Position numbers and translations under genes: made by a program. The notes below the pieces were generated by a model. The model had not been told where the DNA came from, did no database searches, and saw only the letters and a list, made by a program, of their open reading frames with translations. Below are positions 15,888 through 21,465 of a stretch of 62,055 nt of DNA, piece after piece (within the stretch, counting starts at the first letter, position 1; each line of letters starts with the position of its first letter). The DNA is from Thermoleophilales bacterium (GTDB lineage Bacteria; Actinomycetota; Thermoleophilia; Solirubrobacterales; 70-9), in contig JACJWY010000014.1 of assembly GCA_020636955.1 (NCBI GenBank), positions 1 to 62,055 of the forward strand, in the 5' to 3' direction.

Positions 15888-16265
15888 TCAGGCTGTGGTG
15901 GCAGCCGCTTCGGCGTCGTCCTTCACCTGGAAGGAAGAGCCGCAGCCGCAAGCGGCGACGACGTTCGGGTTGTTCACCTGGAAACCGGCGCCGGTCAGGC
16001 CTTCGACGTAATCGACCTCAGAACCGAATACGAACTGCATGCTGACCTTGTCCACGATCACGGAAACACCGCGGTGCTCGAAGACGTGGTCTTCCTCGTC
16101 CCTGTTGTCGAAGGCGAGGGCATACTGGAATCCGGAGCATCCGCCACCACGCACCGCAACCCGCAGCGACTGCTCTTCACCTTCCGGCGAATCACCGATC
16201 AGCTCGGCGATCTTGTCGGCGGCGGCTTCGGTGAGGGTGATTGCGGCTTCGGGCTTCTCGGACAT
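15888..16265 (-). CDS. erpA: Iron-sulfur cluster insertion protein, HesB/IscA (ErpA-like)
   Basis: 125 aa. It carries the three A-type carrier cysteines: C43 in GGGCSGFQY, and C106 and C108 in ACGCGSSF. These bind a [2Fe-2S] or [4Fe-4S] cluster for delivery to apo-proteins. The start is ATG 16265, with TACTCT 6 nt upstream and no Shine-Dalgarno, so the mRNA is likely leaderless; a longer upstream reading would cross the divergent degV promoter. The transcript ends at a clear hairpin at 15859-15878. Together with BolA, CGFS glutaredoxin and FprA at 5-7.5 kb it makes up the Fe-S supply genes seen in this window. Confidence 0.93.
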   Translation of the reverse strand: MSEKPEAAITLTEAAADKIAELIGDSPEGEEQSLRVAVRGGGCSGFQYALAFDNRDEEDHVFEHRGVSVIVDKVSMQFVFGSEVDYVEGLTGAGFQVNNPNVVAACGCGSSFQVKDDAEAAATTA

Positions 16266-16271
16266 GCTTAA

Positions 16272-16277
16272 AGAGTA
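16272..16277 (-). promoter_or_regulatory. -10 hexamer TACTCT, leaderless start of erpA
   Basis: TACTCT on the minus strand ends 6 nt before ATG 16265. The same hexamer and spacing occur before the gene at 53062. Confidence 0.5.
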
Positions 16278-16353
16278 GCGGGTGGGCCGACTGTCTCCTG
16301 TGATCCTGCGCACCGATCCTGCCATTTGACGCACCTTCTGATACAACCGTGAG

Positions 16354-17241
16354 GTGCCTGCCGAGTCCACCATCTCACTGGTGACCGATTCGACCGCTTC
16401 GCTAACCCGGGAGGATCGCGAGCGGCTCGAGATCAGCGTCGTCAATCTGTACGTGATCCTCAATGGCGAACAACGGCCCGAGAACGAGATCGACGACTAC
16501 GCGGCCTTTTACAAGGCGGTGCTCGAATCACCGCAGCTGACCACCACCTCCCAGCCTTCGATCGGGGACTTCATGGAGGTCTACGGTCCCCTGCTCGAAC
16601 AGGGCAGGCAGATCGTTTCGCTTCATCTTTCCGGAGCGATTTCGGGAACCTGCGAAGCCGCCCGCCAGGCGGCCGCCCAGCTCGAGGCTGAAGGGCGAGG
16701 CGGAGACCGGATCACCGTGGTTGACTCGCGAACCACCGCCGGTGGCCTCGCGCTCTGTTCACTCGCCGCGGCAAATGCGATCAAGGAAGGCAAGGATGTC
16801 CCCGGGGTGGTGAAGCAGATCGAGGATTCCCGGGAGGAACTCGACACCCTGATCCTGGTCGACACGCTCGAGTACCTGCGGAAGGGCGGCCGCATCGGCG
16901 GGGCCCAGGCCTGGATCGGCGGCGCTCTGAAGATCAAGCCCCTGATCACCCTTCGGGAGACGGTCGAACCGGTCGACAAGGTCCGCACCGTCACCCGGGC
17001 GATGCAGCGCCTCAAGGACTTCGCCAGCGAGAAGGCGGCTTCCGGTCAGGAGATCACCTGGACCGCCCAGCACATCCAGGCCCCGGAACTCGCGGCCGAA
17101 CTCGCAGCCCACTGCCGCGAAGTCTTCCAATGCGAGGGCGCTTTTTTGGACGAGATGTCCACCGTGCTCGGCTGCCACGCGGGTCCCGGCCTGGTCGCGA
17201 TCGGCACCATGCCGACCGACGCGGTCGGCTCCAAGTTCTGA
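16354..17241 (+). CDS. DegV family fatty-acid-binding protein
   Basis: 295 aa, normal for DegV. It opens with ISLVTDSTASLT, the phosphate/fatty-acid carboxylate site, followed by TTSQPSIGDF and HLSGAISGT, both diagnostic of DegV, and a C-terminal CHAGPGLVAIG. In Firmicutes the related FakB proteins present fatty acids to the FakA kinase; no kinase gene is in this window. The start GTG 16354 has TACAAC 6 nt upstream, a weaker -10 than at neighbouring leaderless genes. The stop overlaps the next ATG (TGATG). It is divergent from erpA with an 88-nt gap. Confidence 0.9.
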   Translation: MPAESTISLVTDSTASLTREDRERLEISVVNLYVILNGEQRPENEIDDYAAFYKAVLESPQLTTTSQPSIGDFMEVYGPLLEQGRQIVSLHLSGAISGTCEAARQAAAQLEAEGRGGDRITVVDSRTTAGGLALCSLAAANAIKEGKDVPGVVKQIEDSREELDTLILVDTLEYLRKGGRIGGAQAWIGGALKIKPLITLRETVEPVDKVRTVTRAMQRLKDFASEKAASGQEITWTAQHIQAPELAAELAAHCREVFQCEGAFLDEMSTVLGCHAGPGLVAIGTMPTDAVGSKF

Positions 17242-17768
17242 TGGACCTCGCGGTCACCGCGATCGGTCGCGACCGGCCCGGCATAGTCGCCGCCATCACC
17301 GGGGCATTGCTCGAGGCCGGCGGCAATGCGGACGACTCCCAGATGTCGATTCTCCACGGTCAGTTCGCGGTGATGCTGATCGTCTCGGTTCCTGAAGACG
17401 CATCCCTGTCTTCGATCGAGGAGCGACTGGCGGAGGTGGGAAGGCAGTTCGAACTGGGCGGGATCACCGTGAGCCCGGTCGGGAGCCTGGACCGCGGCGC
17501 CGCCCCAACTCACGTGCTCACCGTCTACGGGGCGGACCGGCCCGGAATCGTCCACGACGCGGCTTCAACCCTGGCTTCACTCGGCGTCAACATCACCGAC
17601 CTCCGGACCCGCCGTACCGGTGACTTTGAAACCGCCCTTTTCACCCTGATGGTCGAGATCGCCGTCCCGGACGGGGTTGATGCGGAACTTGACGAGGCCC
17701 TGGAGCACCTGCGGCAATCAAAGCAACTCGAGGCCCGGCTGGCTGAACTCGAGTCCGAGGTCTTCTAA
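17241..17768 (+). CDS. Tandem ACT-domain protein (GcvR-like)
   Basis: 175 aa made of two ACT domains: residues about 1-75, starting DLAVTAIGRDRPGIVAAI, and about 88-165, starting HVLTVYGADRPGIVHDAA. Both retain the G-x-D-R-P-G-I-V ligand-binding turn. The architecture matches the glycine-cleavage repressor GcvR and related amino-acid sensors. There is no DNA-binding domain, so it acts by ligand or protein binding. ATG 17241 overlaps the degV stop by one base, indicating coupling; peptide deformylase follows after 51 nt. The amino acid sensed is unknown. Confidence 0.88.
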   Translation: MDLAVTAIGRDRPGIVAAITGALLEAGGNADDSQMSILHGQFAVMLIVSVPEDASLSSIEERLAEVGRQFELGGITVSPVGSLDRGAAPTHVLTVYGADRPGIVHDAASTLASLGVNITDLRTRRTGDFETALFTLMVEIAVPDGVDAELDEALEHLRQSKQLEARLAELESEVF

Positions 17769-17819
17769 ATGGCCTCGATCTCGAAGACGGCCTTGACATC
17801 GATCTGAGCTCCTCTTCCA

Positions 17820-18341
17820 GTGGCTGTTCGCCAGGTACTCACCTACCCCGATCCGGTGCTCAAATCGGTCTGCTCCCCGGCCCAGACCGGGCCGGCCGAT
17901 CGCGGGGAAACCGAACGTGTGATCACCGATCTGCTTGACACCATGTCCTCTTTCGATCATTGCGTCGGGCTTGCCGCCCCGCAGATCGACGAGTCCGTCC
18001 GAATCGCCGTGGTCGACGTAACCGGCCACCCGAAGGCGAAGGAACCACATGGGCTGATGGTCCTGGTCAATCCCAGGGTGGTTCACCGTTCCGAGGGCAC
18101 CAGGGTCAGCCGTGAAGGCTGCCTTTCCCTCCCCGACCTGACCGCCAATGTCCGCCGGCCCCGTAAGGCCACGATCGAGTTCCTCGACGGTCGAAGGGGT
18201 CTCGGGATCAACCAGGTCCAACTGGCGGGATTCGAAGCCCGCTGCGCCCTCCATGAGATCGACCACCTCGACGGAATCCTCTTCCTCGACCGCGTCGCCT
18301 CGATCACCGACGACCTTTTCCGCCGCCAGAACTACCGCTGA
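17820..18341 (+). CDS. def: Peptide deformylase
   Basis: 173 aa. All three deformylase motifs are present: G50-LAAPQ-55, E99-GCLSLP-105 with the metal ligand Cys101, and H145-EIDH-149 with two His ligands and the catalytic Glu. It removes the N-terminal formyl group from nascent proteins. Start GTG 17820 is chosen because the family begins close to V-R-x-V-L-x-Y-P-D-P. A perfect TTGACA occurs at 17793-17798, 21 nt upstream of the start, but no matching -10 was found. The 558 nt after the stop contain no gene, only large palindromes. Confidence 0.95.
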   Translation: MAVRQVLTYPDPVLKSVCSPAQTGPADRGETERVITDLLDTMSSFDHCVGLAAPQIDESVRIAVVDVTGHPKAKEPHGLMVLVNPRVVHRSEGTRVSREGCLSLPDLTANVRRPRKATIEFLDGRRGLGINQVQLAGFEARCALHEIDHLDGILFLDRVASITDDLFRRQNYR

Positions 18342-18420
18342 CCGGAGCGGGTCCTCACGCCGCAGGCTCGGTACTCGCACCGCCGGACCGTGTGGTCTCG
18401 CCGTGTGGCCCGGTGGTCAC

Positions 18421-18513
18421 GCCGTGGGGGTTGGCATGCATCCCCGGGGCCCTTGGACTCGCTGCGCTCGTCCGCGGGGAGTTCCCCGGGGACGCATGAC
18501 CAACCCCCACGGC
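18421..18513. repeat. Near-perfect 30-bp inverted repeat, 34-nt loop
   Basis: The outer 14 bp (18421-18434 with 18500-18513) pair perfectly. The stem continues inward to 18449 and 18484 with one extra base and one mismatch. The loop is 18450-18483. The outer arm shares the 12-mer CCGTGGGGGTTG with the operator-like palindrome at 21406. Confidence 0.85.
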
Positions 18514-18604
18514 TACACCAACCCCGCCCCGCAACCCCAGCCCGGCTATGGCAACTGGACCCAGATCCGCGGAACCGCACCCACAACCCCGGACCCGGGA
18601 CAAC

Positions 18605-18650
18605 GGTGCCGCAGGTTTACCCCCGATTTGGGGGGTAAACCTGCGGCACC
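18605..18650. repeat. Perfect 20-bp inverted repeat, 6-nt loop
   Basis: Arms 18605-18624 and 18631-18650 are perfect reverse complements around GATTTG. No T-tract follows on either strand, so a simple terminator is unlikely. Confidence 0.9.
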
Positions 18651-18757
18651 ATGTCACCCCGACCCGTCTAGGGTCGAACACAAGACTTCGCTTCGAACCG
18701 ACCCCGGCGCTCCACGGCAGACTCCCGCGACGCCACCAACCCCCAGCGGGTCGTGCA

Positions 18758-18879
18758 CAGGGGCCTCCAGTCGCACGCTGGCGAGGAGGCAAGCGAAGCT
18801 GGTGAAGGGGGCGTACTGGAAGTACGCTCCCGAACCTGCGAGCGACCGACGAAGTCCAGCGTGCGACTGGAGGCCCCTG
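18758..18879. repeat. Perfect 24-bp inverted repeat with 74-nt structured insert
   Basis: Arms 18758-18781 and 18856-18879 are perfect reverse complements containing the core CCTCCAG-T-CGCACGCTGG. The insert holds its own GCGTACT-GGA-AGTACGC hairpin. Imperfect pairing may extend outward to the C5 (18740-18744) and G5 (18892-18896) tracts, after which T5 follows, so the whole could end plus-strand transcription. The same core recurs at 45016-45074. Confidence 0.85.
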
Positions 18880-18899
18880 GGCGCGGTGCCCGGGGGTTT

Positions 18900-19295
18900 T
18901 TAACGGCGGCGGAGGGCCATTAGCCCGCCGACCACGAATCCGGTCGCAACAGCGCCGACGATGATCTGCTTGCGATGCTTGCGAAGCTGGCTTTTCCAGT
19001 CGGTGAGTTCGGTGACCCGGTCGCGCAGTTGGTCGACCGATTTGCCGAGTTCAGCTCGCTGGGCGTCTATGTCGGCTCGGATCTGCGCCGAGTTGCGCTT
19101 CGGTGGCGGGGTGGCAAAGGGCGAGCCCGGAGTTCCGGCCGGCGGGGCCGGGGTGCCTTCGGGAACGGCGTGCCGGTTCGGTGTGCGATCCAGCGGAGCT
19201 TCGGGACCCACGCCATCGGGGCGAAATGGCTTCTCGATGCCTTCGACCGGATTATCGGGTCCGGACGAGCCGGTTTCCGGCTTCTCTTCACTCAT
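18900..19295 (-). CDS. DUF3618-like membrane protein
   Basis: 131 aa. A Pro/Gly-rich hydrophilic N-terminus (about 1-65) leads to the DUF3618 pattern SAQIRADIDAQRAELGKSVDQL (shown here in part: I-R-x-D-I, R-x-E-L, V-D-x-L) at about 68-100, then a C-terminal membrane helix ending in RRR. DUF3618 proteins typically travel with holin-X and DUF4235 proteins in actinobacteria, as here. The role is unknown, probably envelope-associated. ATG 19295 overlaps the upstream stop as ATGA. Confidence 0.8.
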   Translation of the reverse strand: MSEEKPETGSSGPDNPVEGIEKPFRPDGVGPEAPLDRTPNRHAVPEGTPAPPAGTPGSPFATPPPKRNSAQIRADIDAQRAELGKSVDQLRDRVTELTDWKSQLRKHRKQIIVGAVATGFVVGGLMALRRR

Positions 19296-19756
19296 GAGGA
19301 TTCGTCTCCGGGCGTGAGCAGGGCCTTTGTCTTCTGGGCTTCCTCGATCGCTTCGGTCGGGATCGGCGCGCCGGTCTTCTCGAAGGAGTTGTAGGCGAAA
19401 TATCCGGCTCCGGCTGCGATCGCGATGAAGATCACGCCCTCAAGCAGGTACCCGGCCCAGTATCCCCAACCGAACAGGGAAGCAACGCCCAGGGCGAACG
19501 CATTCATCAGCAGGATCAGGGCCAGGAAGGCGAACACTCCAGCGGCAATTCCGACCGCCGAGCCGCGGGCCAGGGTGGTGACCTTTTCGCTGACCTCGGT
19601 CTTGGCGAGTTCGATCTCCTCGCGGATCAGGTTCGAGGTGCGTTCGGAAACCTCGAAGACCATTTCACCCACGGTCTTATCGGAAGCCGGGCGGTCAGGG
19701 TCGGGCCGGCCGGGCGGTCGCTGGTTAGGCGGGGGCTGGTAATCCTGGGGCGCCAC
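19292..19756 (-). CDS. Holin superfamily III / DUF1469-like membrane protein
   Basis: 154 aa. A Pro-rich N-terminus is followed by an amphipathic helix NLIREEIELAKTEVSEKV and two long membrane helices (about 72-97 and 103-127), the layout of actinobacterial holin-X/DUF1469 proteins. Despite the name these are chromosomal membrane proteins, and nothing phage-like surrounds it. The start is GTG 19756, three nt after the small upstream gene. A cytosolic tail with KTKALLTPG follows. Confidence 0.82.
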   Translation of the reverse strand: MAPQDYQPPPNQRPPGRPDPDRPASDKTVGEMVFEVSERTSNLIREEIELAKTEVSEKVTTLARGSAVGIAAGVFAFLALILLMNAFALGVASLFGWGYWAGYLLEGVIFIAIAAGAGYFAYNSFEKTGAPIPTEAIEEAQKTKALLTPGDESS

Positions 19757-19759
19757 GGT

Positions 19760-19894
19760 CTATTCCGGCGGATCCTCGTTGAAGAATCGGCGATAAGCGA
19801 CTGCGGCGAGCCGGGAAGCGATCAGGCTCGCCAGGGCGCTGCTGGCGGTGAGCATGATGCTCCAGGTGATTCGTCTGACGATGTCGTTGTCCAT
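19760..19894 (-). CDS. Small DUF4235-like membrane protein, 44 aa
   Basis: 44 aa, beginning MDNDIVRRITWSIMLTASSA and ending RRFFNEDPPE. One hydrophobic helix spans about residues 10-32, and the W-x-x-M plus terminal PP-E resemble a trimmed DUF4235, the usual third partner of holin-X and DUF3618 genes. It is the first gene of this minus-strand trio. TATTGT (19909-19904) lies 9 nt before ATG 19894, so its mRNA may be almost leaderless. Too short for many gene finders; the case rests on synteny, packing (3-nt gap) and promoter position. Confidence 0.7.
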   Translation of the reverse strand: MDNDIVRRITWSIMLTASSALASLIASRLAAVAYRRFFNEDPPE

Positions 19895-19971
19895 GTGTAG
19901 GTCACAATACCCAAGCCTCCGGAGAACTAAAGACTGCCGCTGACCGGCACGGCCAATTCCGGGCTCCGGAC

Positions 19972-20571
19972 TCAGCGGCGTTGAAGGCCCTCGCAGATCG
20001 CCTTGACCAGGAGGTCGCGAGCTTCGTCGAAGTCCCGGTCGCTGCCCGGGATCACACCGAAGATCCAGCCGGAGAGCAGTTGTTCGATCGCTCCGTAGAA
20101 GACCATCGCGGCAAATGCCGGATCGATGTCTTCGCGGAACACCGACTTCTGCTGACCGTCAGCGACGATCCGGCCGATCAGTTCATAGGCCCGGTTGATC
20201 TCGTCGAGGTGGGTCCGACCGAATGAATTGGCAGCGCGGGTGACCTCGACGATGATCACCTTCATCAGGTCGGGGTCGTAACGGTAAGAGTCGATGATGA
20301 AACCGGCCACGGCACCGAGCTTTTCCTCGTGGGTGGAGGCACTGCGATCGGCTTCGTCGATCGCTTCGATCAGCAGCGACCAGCGCTGGGCAAAGAGCTC
20401 GTTGAGCACGTTTTCCTTCGAGGAGAAATAGTGGTAGACGAGTCCGTAGGCGACGTCCGCTTCGTCGGCGATGTCGGCCACGCGGGTCGCGTGGAAGCCC
20501 TGCCGGGCGAACACGCGAACGGCCGCGTCGAGAATCTGCCGGCGCCGTTCCGGTGCCGCCTCACGCGCCAC
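19972..20571 (-). CDS. TetR family transcriptional regulator
   Basis: 199 aa. The N-terminal TetR helix-turn-helix is clear: RRRQILDAAVRVFARQGFHAT, with VADIADEADVAYGLVYHYFSSK as the recognition part (residues about 10-58). The C-terminal ligand domain is helical. Start GTG 20571 overlaps the nitrilase stop by 11 nt, so the two are co-transcribed. A perfect palindrome just before the nitrilase start (21406-21439) is a likely autoregulatory operator. Its ligand is unknown, but may be related to the nitrilase substrate or a fatty acyl compound. Confidence 0.9.
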   Translation of the reverse strand: MAREAAPERRRQILDAAVRVFARQGFHATRVADIADEADVAYGLVYHYFSSKENVLNELFAQRWSLLIEAIDEADRSASTHEEKLGAVAGFIIDSYRYDPDLMKVIIVEVTRAANSFGRTHLDEINRAYELIGRIVADGQQKSVFREDIDPAFAAMVFYGAIEQLLSGWIFGVIPGSDRDFDEARDLLVKAICEGLQRR

Positions 20572-21403
20572 TTGCGGCCCCTTCGCCGAAGAGTTCGCGC
20601 CGCCGATGCTCGACAGCGGGCAACCGCCGCCTCACATCTTCCAGGCCGGCCAGATCGAGGTCGGCGCAGACGAAACCCTCTTCTTCTTCCATGCGGGCCA
20701 GAACTTCGCCCCAGGGCCCGATGATCATCGAATGACCCCATGAGTCAAAGGTGGGATCAGCCTTGCCGGTCTGGTTGGCGGCGAGGACGAATGCCTGGTT
20801 TTCGATCGCCCGGGCACGCAGCAGGATCTCCCAATGGTCCTTGCCGGTGGCCCGGGTGAAAGCCGATGGAACCGTAAATGCGTTGGCGCCACGGTCCAGG
20901 AGTGCCCGGTAGAGCTCCGGGAAGCGCAGGTCGTAACAGATGGTCAGCCCGACCCGCAGGTCACCGACTTCAGCCACTGCCAGATGCTGCCCCGCCTGCT
21001 CGTGATCGGACTCCCTGTATTCGATCCCGCCCGCCTCGACGTCAAACATGTGGAGCTTGTCGTAGTGGGCCACCTGTTCACCCTCGGGGGAGATCAGGAT
21101 CGAGGTATTGGTTGGCAGCGCCGAAAGCGACAGATCGCCCGGCTCCAAAGGCATCGTGACGCTGCCCGCCAGCAGGTGGACGCCCAGGTCGGCCGCCCAG
21201 CTGGTGGCCGCGGTGATTGCTTCGCCGTCGACTCCTTCGGCACCCTCGGCGAGAGCCCGTCCGTCACCCAGCAGCGACCATTTTTCCGGCAGCACGATCA
21301 GATCGGCGCCTTTGACGGCGGCGGCATTCACCAGCGTGCCGGTCCGCTCGATGTTGCGGGACCGGTCTGTGCCCGAGTTGATCTGTACGACTGCTGCCTT
21401 CAT
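20561..21403 (-). CDS. Carbon-nitrogen hydrolase (Nit-type amidase)
   Basis: 280 aa. The nitrilase-superfamily triad is visible: E40 in VLPEKW, K116 in HYDKLHMFD and C156 in ICYDLRFPELYR. The KLHMFD and CYDLRFPELY patterns point to the Nit1/Nit2 branch (deaminated glutathione amidase or omega-amidase, metabolite repair). ATG 21403 begins only 2 nt after a 34-bp palindrome, so any mRNA starting upstream would place a strong hairpin against the start. Coupled to tetR downstream. Confidence 0.9.
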   Translation of the reverse strand: MKAAVVQINSGTDRSRNIERTGTLVNAAAVKGADLIVLPEKWSLLGDGRALAEGAEGVDGEAITAATSWAADLGVHLLAGSVTMPLEPGDLSLSALPTNTSILISPEGEQVAHYDKLHMFDVEAGGIEYRESDHEQAGQHLAVAEVGDLRVGLTICYDLRFPELYRALLDRGANAFTVPSAFTRATGKDHWEILLRARAIENQAFVLAANQTGKADPTFDSWGHSMIIGPWGEVLARMEEEEGFVCADLDLAGLEDVRRRLPAVEHRRRELFGEGAASGA

Positions 21404-21405
21404 CC

Positions 21406-21439
21406 GTGGGGGTTGATTGACGAGTCAATCAACCCCCAC
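21406..21439. promoter_or_regulatory. Perfect 16-bp inverted repeat, likely TetR operator
   Basis: Arms 21406-21421 and 21424-21439 are perfect reverse complements with a 2-bp centre. The core TTGATTGAC-NN-GTCAATCAA has the size and symmetry of TetR-family operators. It lies immediately upstream of a nitrilase-tetR operon. A hairpin or terminator role is possible but no T-tract follows. Confidence 0.55.
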
Positions 21440-21465
21440 AGATTACCGGCAAGTAGCCGACGGGA

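Larger units (their letters stand above)
18342..18899. other. 558-nt gene-free block of stacked palindromes
   Basis: No credible gene fits here. Open frames on both strands run through inverted repeats and have no start signals. The block contains a run of CCGTGTGG/CCGTGGGG-like direct motifs (about 18387-18430), three long inverted repeats (listed separately), a small GACCC-GTCTA-GGGTC hairpin near 18661-18675, and ends in a G5T5 tract at 18892-18901 right at the stop codon of the next minus-strand gene. Confidence 0.7.

Noticed and set aside
17793..17798. TTGACA as a -35 element for def
   Set aside because: No TANNNT lies 16-19 nt downstream before the start codon, so the promoter cannot be supported; noted only under def.
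18355..18792. 145-codon minus-strand open frame in the palindrome block
   Set aside because: No start signal or domain; the same region reads open in several frames because of GC-rich repeats.
18148..18903. 251-codon open frame from deformylase into the palindrome block
   Set aside because: Overlaps def in another frame and runs through inverted repeats; the translated text reflects the repeats, not a protein.
19292..19756. Holin-like protein as evidence of prophage
   Set aside because: No lysin, capsid, integrase or att-like repeats nearby; this holin superfamily III protein is a normal chromosomal gene in actinobacteria.
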